This document shows, in pieces, positions 30,101-43,199 of a stretch of 64,000 bases of DNA. Source of the stretch: Asterias rubens (lineage: Eukaryota; Echinodermata; Asteroidea; Forcipulatida; Asteriidae); the NCBI RefSeq assembly GCF_902459465.1, contig NC_047063.1:18689685-18753684 (forward strand), given 5' to 3'. Every line of letters starts with the position of its first letter. Positions within the stretch are counted from its first letter, which is position 1. Made by a program: the position numbers and the translations under genes. The notes beneath the pieces were generated by a model. The model was not told the DNA's origin. It ran no database searches and worked only from the letters and a program-made list of their open reading frames with translations.

Positions 30101-33100
30101 CAGACAAAAGAACTGAATAAACACATCGAGGACCTACGCCTTGAGATTGGCCAGAGGCAGCTAGAGGCCAAGAATCTACGGGAGGAGCTGGCGACGAGAC
30201 AGAGGCAGATTGAGCTTGAGAGGAAGGAGGTGGAACATGAAGTTGAGCACCAGGAGAAACTGAAGGAGGACCTCGTCCAGGTACACTCGCTGCCTGGGCA
30301 ACTGCTGAAGGACATGGACAAGATGAATAAGCAGAAAAAGTGAGTTTGACAGGAGTGTTCAGGGATGTGAATTCTCTGTTGTAACCCCCAAAAATATTAT
30401 TAAAGTTATTTTATAACTATTGACCCCTTGCACGCGCGTCACACGCGGGACTGATGCCACGCTCACCATGTTGGTGGGCAATTAGGGTTACGTGTATTAA
30501 GGCCGCGTGGTCTAAAATGCACACTTCACTGCATAACGCACAGCATAGAGTTATATATATAAACGCAAAGTGAAATTGCCCACCAGTATGGCGCATTCAA
30601 GATTTTTCTGACGATGACGTCAGGTGAAATGGGTCAATATGAAAATGAAGATAAAACCTAGATTGCAGAGTATGGCGTTCAAAACCAAAGACAAATGTAT
30701 GTTCGCAGGTTTTGAACTGGCAAGCTTTCACACTCACAAGCTTTCCTGCTTTGCGGTCATAGTTCAGGTTTTTGATGTTGGAATGAGGTGAAATTATGTC
30801 AGGAAACCGACTTAGATTTATAGAATTGTGGTGCAACAAAAATTATACATCTTCAAGTCAGTGCAAAAAAAACCATTGTATCTTTTAGAATAACACTTCA
30901 TTACAATCCTGTTTGAAAATGTTTTGATTTTTTTTCAATTTTATTTTTTAACTGTCGGCTTCCTTAAACCATTAAGGCAATAAGGATGTCAATGGTTTTT
31001 TTGTTTCTGTAAAACGCTTACCCAGTGGATCCCAACCCTATAATTATAAACAACCCTTGTTAAATCCATGCAGTGAGGTGGATAAGAAACGTTCCGAGGT
31101 GGATGAGACCTGCACAAACTACGGCTCTGAGCTGCAGCAGCTACTTGCACGCCAGCAGCAGCTAACAGACGACAAGTTCCAGCTAGAGCGAGAGAAGCAG
31201 AAGAGCCAAGGAGTCCTGGAGGAGACGCAGATGAAGTTTGATCAGAGGATGAAGGACTTTGAGTATGAGAAGGAGAAGGAGGCGGTGTATCTTGGGGACA
31301 GGTGAGAGAACTGTTTGAATTCTCTTTCTGTCATGTCTGTAGGGTGTCGTGGTAGAGAGTGGTTAAGAGCATCAAATTCAAGTTCTGGTGGTTATAGTGT
31401 GGGTTTGAATCCCGGTCATGACACTTGTGTCCCTGAGCAGGGCTTGACTATAATTGCTTCTCTTCGCTCAGAGGTATAAATGGGTACCTGCGAAAGTAGA
31501 GGTTGATATCGTGGATGAAACTGTGAAAGGGTTTTGGTACCTCGATGTCGATAATAACATTTGGTATTGAAGGCATTTTTATGTCCAGCCGTTGGAGGTA
31601 TTTTATCCAATGTAAAACTTAACAACTAGGTCTCATTTTCTGGTTTCTTGACCTTTAGAGCGACCCTTGACCTTGGATTGCGACACATTCAGATGGAGAA
31701 GAAGAACCAACACGACATCTACGCACGTAAGTTGCGAGAGAAAGAGCGTGATTTGCGCAACTTAAAGAAGACAGAGCTTCAGCTGAAAGTGGCCAATGAA
31801 GGCTTGGCCCACACTCAGGTAGGCAGAGTGGCAGAGATTAAAGCTTGTAAGAGTCTGTGATGTTTTGTTTTATATCATGTATCTTCATGGGTTTGAGGCA
31901 TTGTATGGTGAGGTAGAGTTTGTTCTTTAGAGAACTGCTTGCTATATATTCTAATACCATAGGGAAGTTTTAAAATTAAATTGGGAGACTTCTCAGTTCT
32001 GAAAAGAAGTCTCCTGACGATGACTAGAGCAAGCTAGTCGAAGTGTTGAGACCAATTAAGAACTCACTTGGTGGTAGTGCAGTTAATAAGCAGGACAGTT
32101 TGTGGTTAAAAAAAGACAGTTCTTTTCAGAACTGAGAAGCCTCACAAAATATCTGAAAAAATCTACTAGGTGGTAGTAGAATATAGAGGAAGCAGTTCTC
32201 TAAAAAACAAACCCGACCTGCCAAGTAGACGCACACATGGTTTTAGTGTAAACCAATTATATATAGAGGTATCAAAGTATATTCAGTTTGTGGTAATGCT
32301 ATGTGTGTATTTCTTGCGGTGGAGGTCTTTCTTGAGAACAACTGGAGAATGCTGTTTAGCAGGAAGTTGTGCTTAGCAAATGTTTCTGCTTAGCAAAAAT
32401 GAGTAGGGGAACCAGAGTCAAACAATGTACATTACATGGTATTTAGCTGTTAAACTGTTTCTGATGAGCAAGATTTGTATGTGCTTAGCAATGAAGTGCA
32501 ATAAGATCATAGATGGGACTCCTTAATGATCCCAACCTTCCTTATTTGAGATATGTGATTTTTCAGAATTTTCCTATTTTATGGGAACATTACAGAGTTG
32601 GTTTTTGCTAACAAAACATTTGCTGGCAGTATAAGCACTTAAAGGCAGTGGACACTATTGGTAATTGTCAAAGACCAGTCTTCTCACCTGGTGTATCTCA
32701 ACATATGCATAAAATAACACACCTGTGAAAATTTGAACTTGATTGGTAGAAGGAGTTGCGAGATAACTATGAAAGAAAAAAACACCCCTGTTACACGAAG
32801 TTGTGTGCTTTCAGATGCTTGATTTCGAGACCTCAAATTCTAAACTTGAGGTCTCGAAATCAAATTCGTGGGAAATTACTTCTTTCTCAAAAACTACGTC
32901 ACTTCAGAGGGAGCCGTTTCTCACAATGTTTTATACTATCAACCTCTCCCCATTACTCGTTACCAAATGACGTTTTATGATGAATTTTTTTTTGAGTAAT
33001 TACCAATAGTGTCCACTGCCTTGAATGTTATCCACCATATAAACTGACAAAGTTTGAGATCAACCGGCCGTCTGGGTCACGAGAAAATAGTGAAAAACTG

Positions 33101-36100
33101 ATAACTCATTTTTGCATGACGTCGATGCAAAAAAAAGGAACAAAACGCTCACTGAGCGGTAAACTCCATACAGGAAATTAGTTTTACTTATTTTTCGTCA
33201 AATATGAAACTTCAGACAGAAATATTTCATGGGATGTTTTTTACTATTAGCATCATTAGGTGGTGTATGTTTTATGTAAATCTGTGATCTTTACAATTCT
33301 GTAATGTTCCTTTAAGTACTTATAAAAGTTTGTAATTTTTCAAGTAGTAAAAATAACTCACCAACAAACTAATCTGAGTATCTTGGTTTATCCTTGCAGT
33401 CCGTCTTTGACAAAGTCAAATCACAAGCCGATGGTGGACCAAAAGATGACGGGTCGTTACTGGAGAAGCGGAAGGAGTTACAGAGAGAGGTTGAGCAGAC
33501 CAAACGGATGCTTGGTAATCAGGTAAATGGAACTTAGCACGAGTATAATAAGTAAGCTGCCTGCAACCTGGGCCCAATTTCACACCTACAAATGTTGTAT
33601 GCATGTTGCAGCCTAGTGGTCAAGACTCTAACTCTGGTGTTTCTGATCAGTAGAATGAGGGTTTTGAGCCCTTGTCTTGACACTGGTGTCCTAACCATTT
33701 ACCCATTTTTGCTTATAAGCCATTAAAAGAACCCAGTGACACTTGTTGCTAAAAAAGGGGGTTTTCCACGGTGTTTCTGGCAGTGGCTGCATCTTATAAA
33801 CCCTTGTAAGATGTTACATAAACGGGTCTTATAATTCCATAAATTCAAAAATCTGTCTGGAAATAAATAATAATGAATGCTTTGAGATCCCTGTAGATAA
33901 AGATACTACATAAAAATTATTTATTATTGTTATTATTGTTCCTTTTGTACTCATCGGCAGAATTCCTTGACAGCCGTGGAGCAGGTCAAAGTTGAACAGA
34001 GCATCGCAGAGGAAGAGCGTCTGCTGTACGAACAGAGCGACCTACGCATAGAGGTCGTTGAGTTGACTCGTCTGGCCGCCATCAAGGGAGATGAGAGGGA
34101 GCAGAAAGCGAGAGATTTCATGCGAGCCGAACTGCGATATCACCGCGCCTTGGATGACCTCAAGGCCAAGGATCTGTCCATTATCGACAATAAGAAGAAA
34201 TATCAGGAGATGATGATAAGGTAGGAGGTTGTGGTGGGTATCACCCGTTACAGACAGGCGCACCTCTAGGTCGACCAAAATAAAGTTTAAACAGGCGAAC
34301 TTAACATTACATTTACATTGGCTTTGCTCATGACAAAATTGACATCTGAAACCAAGACGCTCTAGAGTAATTCTGAACGACTGCAACAGTCAATATTTCG
34401 ACGTCTAGCACATCCAGTCACTGTTTCAGACGTCAAACTTTTCATGTACTTAATTCAGAGTTTGGTTTGAAACAGGTGTTATTGAGGAGTACCAGGGCAG
34501 TTTACATGTAGCCAGTTCAGGAATGGTATTCTTTCTACTTCAATAATAATACCGAAGTCTTATATAGCGCACGTATCTACCAAACAAGGTACTCAAGGCG
34601 CTGAGTATATACAAACTTTCAGAAAGATAGGTTATTGCAGTGATGGATTCTGAGACCCAATTATGTAGCACTTATAAGGGTTTACAAGGTGCTACAGCGC
34701 ATGAAGCAGCCACAACCAGGAACACCGGGGCGAACCCCTTCTCTTTTCGATAAGTGCACTGGGTTCTTTTACATGCGTTACACAACACATGGGACCAACG
34801 GCTTTACGTCCCATCCGAAGGACGAAGCAATTGTAAAGTGTCTTGCTTAAGGACACAAGTGTCACATCTGGGGATTCGAACCCACACTCTGCTGATCAGA
34901 AACACCAGAGTTTGAATTCGGTGCTCTTAACCGCTCGGCCACGACTTCCTTATTTTCAATTTTTGTTTTGCCCTCAGACGAGCCAGTAAATCCATGTATG
35001 ATATTCCTCCTACTATAGGGTGATTTCCATTTGTTTTGCCCGTAGGAAAAGCAGAACAAATTGTGATTGTATATGTTCTGATAAGTCTGTTACAGTCGGC
35101 ATGGTATGTACATGTAAGCCAGACCTTGTACTCGATACACTTTGCAATTCTAGAGCATTAATTCTAGTGTCTTATCCATTTATTTATTTGTTTTCAGGTT
35201 GCGTGATTTTGCGAAGATGTATGACGTGATAAAGAATGAGCGTAACAAGTGTGTTAACTTGATCCAGGCCAGCACCCAGAAGGCTGCTGAGATGCGAGAG
35301 AAGATTAAAATCCTTCAAAACGAGATCGAGATCCTCCGTACATCCTGCCAAACCAAAGAGAGGTGAGACAGATACTAGGAATAGAGGTCAAAGGTTAAGA
35401 TTGAGAATAACCTGGGCTATTCTCAAACCTTGCGCTTTGCAGCGAGTAATAACCTGGGCTATTCTCAAACCTTGCGCTTTGCAGCGAGTATGAGCCAGCC
35501 TTCCGGCCTGTCTTAGTTAAGTATCGTACCTACTCTCACTATACTTTTCAATGTTTATGTTTGTGTTTGTATTTGTGTGGGCATGCCTACCACAAGCTTT
35601 GGCTTTTCTAGCTATGCCCCCATTTTCAAACCTCCTCAATACTGTTCTTTATTACTCCTGGAATGGAAATAAAACGTCTTGAAATGAAATGAAACGAATG
35701 TACACCGAACACATTGAGTCGAGACCTCATATTTGCACTTTTTCCCGTTAGACACTTGCAGAAAGCCCGTCTGAAGCATGTGAATGCCGTTGTCTTGCGT
35801 GACCAGCTCCGTAATGAATTGGCTAAACAACAACGCATCGAGGAGGAGATGAGAGAGAAGAGGGAACAGCAACGTCTGGACATCGCTAAACTCAACCTCA
35901 TGATCAATCAGGCAGAGGAACAGATGGTCAGACTCAGGAAACGATACGAGACGGCCGTTCAACACCGCAATGACAGGTTGGTGTAGATTGCTATTTTGTT
36001 TAACCCATTAGGCCGGGGTGACGAGTGAAATTTTGTACTGGACTAGTCGTGCCTAAAATAGTCGCAATTTTGACACTAGTCAGGACCAATTTCCAAAGAT

Positions 36101-39100
36101 GCATTGCTGCAATATGTTTGCCGTAGGCGCAATTGTAAAGTTCATGGTGAAAGAATTGAAGGGTTTTGTCACTTATGTCTAATTGTGTTTCATAAGTAAG
36201 TTATGTTGTCGTGATTAGTCGTGAGCGCAAACAGGTAGTCGCGACTATATTTGTAGTAGTCTTGACTATTTTTTGTAGTAGTCATGTCGGCACAATTAAC
36301 CGAGTACATGTAGTTAAAAAATGATAGTCTTGACACGACTTAGCAATCAATAGTCGCAACAATGACACTAGACGTACCCGTCACCAATTGAGTCCAACTT
36401 TTCACAGATTTGTTATTTTATGAATATGTTGGAATACACCAAATGAGAATACATGTCTTTGACAATTACCAAACGTGTCCAATGCCTTTAAGATGTATTG
36501 TTTTTAGGGACGATGTAAACAATAAGATATAATGTTTTTAGGGGCGTGGTAAACAATTAGATGTATTGTTTTTCTTGACCTCAGGGGTGTTCAACTGATT
36601 GAGAGGAATGAGGAGGTCTGCATCTTCTATGAGAAGGTGAACATCCAGGAGGACATGATCCGTAAAGGAGACGTGGAGCTACAGATGAGAGAAGAAGAGA
36701 TTCGCTTTCTTAAGATGCAGGTGACTGAAGAGAAGAGAGCCATCATGCTGGGGAGGGGAGCCTTGCCCAACAAGAGAGCCTTAGAACAGGAGTTGGTCAC
36801 TTTGCAGATACAGGTAATGAATGAGTAGTAATAGTGGCTTCTTATGATAGCACGCATATATCCGTTGAGGCAGGAGATTCTGTCCCCCAGGAGGTTCGGT
36901 CCCCCCACTATGGCAAACTGTGTACAAACTTCTTCTGATAGCGCCCTCTTTTGAATCATTCTCCTCGGTCCATGGGACCGAATCTCCGGCAGACAGGATT
37001 CCCTGGGACACCGTTACTCAGTGACGCTAAAGGCGCTTTAACAACATCGGTATCTTCCTGGGTACATGTGGGACTTAATTATGGGGCCTACTCCTTTTTG
37101 CATTGCACCAGGTAATGGTTTACAAGGTGCTGTGCTGCAATATGCTGCCAATAATCTCAGAAACTACGTTACTTCAGATGAGCCATTTTTTCACAAGGTT
37201 TTATACTCTCAACAGCTCTCTATTGCTCGTTACCGTTATGCTAACAATTCTTTTGAGCAATGACCAATAGTGTCCAGTGAAGAATACGATTTTTAATCAG
37301 ACGAAGAAAATACAATTTCCATCAAAGATCAGTCAAATCGATCAACGAAACCAATTTTATATTTTGGTGTGTCTACTATAGTTGTCTCAGTGTCAGGATC
37401 GCATGGGGGAACTAGAGAAAGAACTGGAGAATCCGTACGACGAGAAGAGAGTTCGCTTCCTGGAAGGTAAAGACCTCAGCCCGGCCGACCTCAACAAGAA
37501 GATTGAACAAGTAAGTAGGAAGGTCTGTGGTAAGGAATCATTCAGAGACAGAGGTAGTTTTTTAATCATGTACCACCAGTATTGGATGCATTGGAGTACC
37601 TTTTAACATGCCTTTGAGTGTGCGATACTAATCATTGTATATTCTCTTGTATTATGTCATGTTGAATCTTTTAACAATTTACATTTGTCTTTTGATCTTG
37701 CTTTGTGTTGTACACAGCGCTTTGGGGTTGTTCTTGCGGCAATACTGTGCTTTATAAGTTTCTTTATTATTGTTATTAATATAATCAAAAAGTGAAATCT
37801 GGACTAGTCCGTTTCACAAGGCGATGGGAAAGACAATTTCTCAAAGTGCCTATGTTCTGAGACAATGTACAAATGAAATTCCTTCGATAGGCCTATTTGT
37901 TTAAAGCCAGTGGACACTATTGGTAATTGTCGAAGACCAGTCTTCTCACTTGCTGTATCTCAACATATGCATAAAATAACAAACCTGTGAAAATTTGAGC
38001 TTGATTGTTCGTTGGAGTTCCGAGATATCTATGAAAGACAAAAACACCCTTTGTAGACAAAGTTGTGTGCGTTTAGATGGTTAATTTCGGGACCTCAAAT
38101 TCTAAGCTTGAGGTCTCGAAATCAAATGCGTGGAAAATTACTTCTTTCTCGAAAACTACTCCACTTTAGAGGGAGCCGTTTCTCACAATGTTTTATACTA
38201 CCAACCTCTCCCCATTACTCGTTACCAAGTAAGGTTTTATGCTAATAATTATTTTGAGTAACTACCAATAGTGTCCACTGCCTTTAATGTAACATAGATC
38301 CTTGGCATTTCAGTTTTTGTTCACAATAAACATAAAAAAAGACATGGAAACCTGTCTATATTACTGAATGAGATTGTATACTTTTGTATTTCCAGCTTGA
38401 GGTACGCCTAGCTGAGAAGGAAGAGGGTCTACTCGAGAAGGATCTTGTCTACGAGCAAGTCCAAAGACTGGCTGAGAATGTCAGGAATAAAGTAGACAGT
38501 GGCAAACAAGATACGCTACAGCTAGCCAAGAAGGTATGGTAACAATGACCTCCCTTCGTAACAAATAGTTGGCAACAGTTGGAATGTGTATTCATTTTGG
38601 TTTTTACCCATACACCGATGTGTGTTAGCACTGTATACTCAGTACTTTCCCGAGTCCTGTGAACAAATATCACAGGCATGTTACTCGAAATGTGAAATGT
38701 GCTCAATTGCTGTGAAACATGCGCTGCGAAAACAGCCATACATCATAAAACGCTTTGCATGAAGTATGAATTGGGCTTTAGACCTAACCATTTTTGCTTT
38801 TTGCACTAACACACCAAATTGATTTGACTCTTTTGATTTGTTGATATAAATAGATATTTTAGTCCTCTCTGAGTTAGATTGTTAATGTTTGTTGATTTTG
38901 TTTTTTGTATTTGTCAGGCATCAACAACTCTCTTAGTTCACTCCCTCAATCCTTGTAACTTTATGTGTGTTGTTGTGTGCATTTTAGAATATTTTTGAAT
39001 ATTGATGTGATTTTGTTTTGGTCTCCATGGTCAGTGTGCTTCATTCTGTGCAATATTTGTATGTGATTTTTGCATTTTTGATTTCCTAAATACCTCTCTG

Positions 39101-40977
39101 TTTTCATTTAAGTATAGTTTACTTTTAATACACCTGTGGTATTTTAATTTTAATTTTAATGTACACTGTTTTTTAATTCAGCCAATGGGCTGCAATGAGC
39201 ATTTTTTTTATATAAACCATAATAACAATAATAATACAATAAACATTCAAAACAAGCCTTTTTGGCTTCGGTAAATGCTCCCGTATTGTTTTGCTCCATG
39301 ACATTATTTATCTATTTTGTATTTCCACTCGTTATTTTCTTGATCTGTTCTCTGACTGTCTTTGACTCAAAATTTTTTACTTATTTGTTAGGGGCTTGTG
39401 ACCCGTGGAGAGCAGGGTCTTCACTATCGGCTAATACAATAGTAAATGGTCAGTGTTGATTTCAACATGACAAGCTGTTTGGGGTTTCATTGACCAATAT
39501 GGAAATAAATGTTGATTGAATTGAATTGAATTGAATATGTCTGGATACATTTGTTTCCTACAGGTGAATGAACTCCAGGCTAAGATCAAAGACATCACCC
39601 GTAAGATGATGGCATCTGTCTCGGAGCTCTCCATGACCCAAGCCGAAGCGGTCAATCTTCAGCAACAGGTTCGCACCAAGGAGGGTGAGCTGGACCAGGC
39701 GTATCTGCGTATGGAGCAGGGTGAAGCGCCCTCACAGGAGGCTGCGCGGACGTGGGAGCGAATGGTGCGGGATGAGAATAGAAGGAGAGAGGATACAACC
39801 ATGAAACAAATGGTACGTTTGAAGATGTGGAATTTTAAACGATGGAGCCTGTGGTACCTTTTCTGGCTGGCCTAGAGTTGTAACCATGGTTTTTTTTGTA
39901 CAATGTGCTTGTGGTTATGATTCTGTGTTGTTATTTAAACTTGGCTATTTTTCTATGTTTAGTAATGCTCTTAATCATTTAGTAATTTGTTTAAAATTTT
40001 GACGTTTGTTTTTAGCTGCTGGGCACCTCGAAAAAACAGTGTTTCACTGAGAGGTCTCCCCAGAGTAAAGACGGAAACAATAACAATAGATGTATCTAGA
40101 GGTGAAAGGGAATTTCTTCTCAAAACATATCTTATGTCACAGGTTTTCACGGACTGCTTAAGTCGTGTCTGGTGTTTTCTTTTGTTTTTTATGTTGATTT
40201 TACTGTCCCTGAACACCCAGCAGGGTGGATATGGCGCATTACAAGTCTTTATTATGACATCAAAACTCTGAAATAAACTTCCAAATCACATCAGGGACAC
40301 AACATCCTTCAACGTGTCACTTCTGAAATAATAATAAAGACATTTATAATGCACAAAAAACAGCTCACTTGTATCAGGCTCACTTGTTTCAGGAGGCATA
40401 CCACTAATGACTTATTTATTTCATCTGGGCCCAATTTCATAGAGCTGCTAAGCACAAAAATTTGCTAAGCATGAAATTTCTTCCTTGATGAAAACAGGGT
40501 TACCAACCAAATTTCCACATGATCTTCAGGATAAGCAAACAACAGCTGAATACCAGTAACAAGCAATATGCAACAAATGGAAACTTGGTTGGTAATCCTG
40601 TTTTTATCAAGAAAGAAATTTCATGCTAAGCAAATTTTTGTGCTTAGCAGCTCTATGAAATTGGGCCCAGGGCTTCAGCCCCTTTCAGCAAACCTTTGAT
40701 TTAGGCGCTGTATAAATTGATTATGATTGATTGATTGATCTTCCCTAATGAAAATAATGTCCTCTGCACTCAGGTTGAGGAAGATGAGGAGCAGTATCTG
40801 ACGGCAGGAGGAACGACGACGACGGCCGAGCCCCGCCCCAATGCCTACATCCCAGATGATGACAGTGACCTCCCGGTACCTAGGCCCTATGGTGTCCATG
40901 CTCCGTTCAAACCACGGGAAGGTGGTGCCAATATGAGACATATCCGCAAGCCAATCATCAAACCAATTGAGATCTGA
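27200..40977 (+). CDS. CCDC146: Coiled-coil domain-containing protein 146, complete
   Basis: Fifteen exons with matching phases: 27200-27331 (coding exon opens at 27192), 28315-28397, 29666-29875, 30031-30339, 31074-31301, 31659-31818, 33400-33522, 33961-34220, 35198-35362, 35752-35976, 36585-36813, 37382-37510, 38396-38533, 39564-39812 and 40774-40977 (TGA). They sum to 947 aa; human CCDC146 is about 955. The protein is almost wholly charged heptad-like coiled coil (Glu/Lys/Gln/Arg/Leu-rich) from about residue 70 to 880. A short acidic N-terminus precedes it, and a conserved C-terminus ends [11 protein letters not shown]. Known family members localise to centrioles and microtubule structures and are needed for sperm flagella. 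Family assignment rests on the tail, the motif [16 protein letters not shown] and the length. Its introns are full of mobile elements but no exon is broken. Confidence 0.92.
27653..27858. mobile_element. F4 inverted-repeat element
   Basis: GGGCCCAATTTCATAGAGCT at the left and its complement at the right; GCTAAGCA/TGCTTAGC near the ends. It is followed by a SINE piece with GGGGGTTCGAGTCCCGGTCA (27880-27950). It lies in the first coding intron of CCDC146. Confidence 0.85.
29039..29226. mobile_element. F4 element, diverged
   Basis: GGACTCAATTTCATAAAGCT to GGCTTTATGAAATTGGGCCT, with weaker interior pairing than the other copies. Confidence 0.7.
31335..31480 (+). repeat. tRNA-derived SINE fragment
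   Basis: GTCGTGGTAGAGAGTGGTTAAGAG then GGGTTTGAATCCCGGTCATG gives A- and B-box-like motifs, followed by GACACTTGTGTCCCTGAGCA. It is the same family, in opposite orientation, as 34542-34950. Confidence 0.65.
31919..32213. repeat. Foldback repeat with a CTGACGA-stem core
   Basis: Outer arms TTTAGAGAACTGCTT and AAGCAGTTCTCTAAA; inner arms GAGACTTCTCAGTTCTGAAA and TTTTCAGAACTGAGAAG. Near the centre is CTGACGA (32014-32020), a GACTAG/CTAGTC stem (32022-32039), GAA, then GTTGAGACC. It lies in a CCDC146 intron. Confidence 0.75.
32639..33022. mobile_element. F1 inverted-repeat element, full length
   Basis: TTAAAGGCAGTGGACACTAT to TAGTGTCCACTGCCTT, with the central palindrome GATTTCGAGACCTCAAATT/AACTTGAGGTCTCGAAATC. 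One of the best F1 copies. Confidence 0.9.
34542..34950 (-). mobile_element. Full-length tRNA-derived SINE
   Basis: On the minus strand the head at about 34950 reads as a tRNA-like region (GTGGCCGAGCGGTTAAGAGC then GGTTCGAATCCCCAGATG). A body and the tail ACCTTGTTTGGTAGATACGT ... TATTATTATTG follow, ending near 34542. Related 3' tails with GCGCTATATAA then a simple repeat appear near 6510, 18130, 21068 and 37745. Confidence 0.8.
35406..35489 (+). repeat. 42-bp tandem duplication
   Basis: AATAACCTGGGCTATTCTCA begins at 35406 and again at 35448, with both copies nearly identical. It lies in a CCDC146 intron and is followed by a retroposon-like 3' end (AAATGAAATGAAA near 35685). Confidence 0.85.
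37901..38286. mobile_element. F1 inverted-repeat element, full length
   Basis: TTAAAGCCAGTGGACACTAT to TAGTGTCCACTGCCTTTAA; the interior matches 32639-33022 closely. It lies in a CCDC146 intron. Confidence 0.9.
39280..39538 (+). mobile_element. Retroposon 3' end with (TTGAA)n tail
   Basis: GGGCTTGTGACCCGTGGAGA then GGAAATAAATGTTGATTGAA and four TTGAA repeats is the usual shape of a LINE 3' end. No coding part remains. It sits 25 bp before the 39564 exon of CCDC146. Confidence 0.5.
40427..40668. mobile_element. F4 inverted-repeat element
   Basis: GGGCCCAATTTCATAGAGCT to its complement. Long pairing arms include GCACAAAAATTTGCTAAGCA and TGCTTAGCAAATTTTTG in the other arm. It lies in the last intron of CCDC146. 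Confidence 0.9.
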
Positions 40978-41066
40978 GACATGTAAACACAGCTTGCTGG
41001 ATCATGAAGCGATACCAGCCAAGGGGGCGTGTTTTGGCAATCCTGACCTAAAATAAGTTTCTTTTT

Positions 41067-41850
41067 AATAAGTATTGGTTTTTACCCATACACCGATGTG
41101 TGTTAGCACTGTACTGTATACTCAGTACTTTCCCGAGTCCTGTGAACAAATATCACAGGCATATTACTCGGGTAGGATTCGAACCCACGACCCGTGCAAT
41201 TCTAGAGCGGTATCTTACTAATTATAACACCCCTTACAAATATTCTGCCTTTTCATTGGTTTAGAGCGCGTCACATGACATATCTTAGTTTTACTAGACG
41301 GCGGCCGTGTGATAGTGCATCGTTTGCTGTGTGATAGTTTGACGACTTTCACATGGCGTGCAGTACCCAGACGTCTTTTTACCCAGCTCGAACCCAATCA
41401 GTTGTGCATCACTGTATCTGAAACGCGCGTACGACCGTTAGGTGTACGAAGATGATAAATAGTCTGTTGGGGTGTTATAAAACAAATATTGACTGCTATA
41501 ACTTGTGCTATGGTTAGAACTACGTCCTCGGTGATCCCCAAACCGTTCCCTTTTGGGATTAGAATCTCGGACCTTTGTAATTCTAGAGCAGTTTCTTCCC
41601 AACTAGACCACCAAATTTTCCCCGACAGCTAGAGGCAGTTCAAATCCTATGTTTTAGCAGCCAGTACCGCAACAATTTATTAGATGGAAGTTTGAATCGG
41701 GATAAAGAATATTAATTTTGGTTTTACCCATATACACCGATGTATATTGGCACTGTATACTCAGTACTCCCCCGAGCTCTGTGAATAAATACTCAGGTGG
41801 GATTCGAACTCGCGACCGTTGCAATGCTAGAGCAGTGTCAGTCAATTAAC
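41067..41850 (-). repeat. Two tRNA-derived SINE copies flanking a foldback
   Basis: 41067-41235 and 41715-41850 both show, on the minus strand, GGTTCGAATCC-type B boxes and a tail with ACATCGGTGTATGGGTAAAA. They are the same family as 45540-45708. Between them, ATTATAACACCCC (41220) and GGGGTGTTATAA (41470) are inverted ends of a separate element. This is the CCDC146 3' flank. Confidence 0.65.
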
Positions 41851-42057
41851 AGGTGGCAACAGCTGATTTCGTTTTACAATACATTCGTGTTGGAAACACT
41901 TCTATATTTTATGTAAATAAAGACAAGCTTTGTATAAATTAGTATATACATGTATAACCATAACAAACTGCATGAGATAAGGAAGTTTGAAATGGGATCG
42001 AATTTTATTTGATCAGCAGTGGTGTTGCTGTTGGTAGCACAATTTGTAATTAATAAT

Positions 42058-42473
42058 GGTTTTCTCTGTCAATTTCGGAAAAAGAGCAGCCAATTTAACC
42101 TCCAAGCTATTCTATTTCGCGCGAAATCGAATGCAACTAAAAGGGTCATTCAATTTCGTTTTATGATTAGTCAAACGTAAAGTTGCGTCATTCGACTTAA
42201 TAGTCAAAACAAAATAGTCATTCAATTAAACAATTCATCAAAGCAGCATTCAAATACGCAGATGCTTCTTGAGGCGTGTGTGTCACGAAAAAGAATGACG
42301 ATACGCTAAATTGAACATAGTGCTAATGGAATTTGACTCAACTCAAAACAAAATTGAATGGCCGAATTCTGAATTTTAAACGCAGTAACAACTGGAGAGG
42401 CAAAACAGCTTTAATTCGAAAGCACGAAAATGAAATTGACTGCTGATTTGCCGAATTTGACCGAGAAAACCTA
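42058..42473. mobile_element. F5 inverted-repeat element
   Basis: GGTTTTCTCTGTCAATTTCG to GACCGAGAAAACCTA; the interior is shared with 7588-7927. It contains CAATTTCG/CGAAATTG-type short palindromes. Confidence 0.8.
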
Positions 42474-43199
42474 TATAATCACATAATGATGTACAAATAT
42501 ATAAAGAACGAAGAGTCGATTGTTTTTTACCAAATAACTTCTGAAACCGTCCAGAATGTCTAAATGTTGGCATTTCTTTATTAAAATTAAAGACTATACG
42601 TTCCTAACCAATATTGTTTAAAGAATGCAGAATCGATTCTATTACCAAAAATCTTCCGAAACCGTCCAGGATATCAAAATGTCAGCATTTCTGTATAAAT
42701 AAATAAAAACCTAATTAAATGTAACTTCCTAAAATCCTAACCAATATTTGTTAAGTGGTGTTAGCTATGGGGGTCACAACAAGACCAACATATTATTTTT
42801 TATTTTTACAATACCGAGGTGTAAGAAATTGTATTAAATAAGTTTATCTTCGAAATTTTCTTGTAAATTTCTGGGTAACCAAGAATAGATATTCGTTTTC
42901 CAAACGATTTATTCGCTTGTATATTTATTTTAAAAACAACTGTACATTTATAAATTCCGAACTTGACGAATAAAGAAAAAACGATAATAAAAGAACAAGC
43001 GAAGTCCTTATCTGTTGATCCCGGTGGTTTGTGAATACAGGTGTAGGTCTACGTCAGATTTAACTGCAAATCTCCCGAACCATATACGGATCATTCCATG
43101 TCAAACCATACAGTGGTCCCCATGTGACCCTATCAGGTTTTGATAAAACTTCAATAATATTATATATTGGATGTGGCTCAAATAAACACATACAAAAAG
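42474..43199. other. AT-rich intergenic stretch without recognised feature
   Basis: No ORF or RNA seen. There is one internal duplication of roughly 100 bp: GAACGAAGAGTCGATTGTTT (42507) resembles GAATGCAGAATCGATTCTAT (42624), each followed by CCGAAACCGTCCAG-like sequence. Confidence 0.4.

Noticed and set aside
34870-34950. A minus-strand tRNA-Leu/Ser-like gene
   Set aside because: It is the head of a 410-bp SINE; stems are imperfect and the family recurs in fragments.
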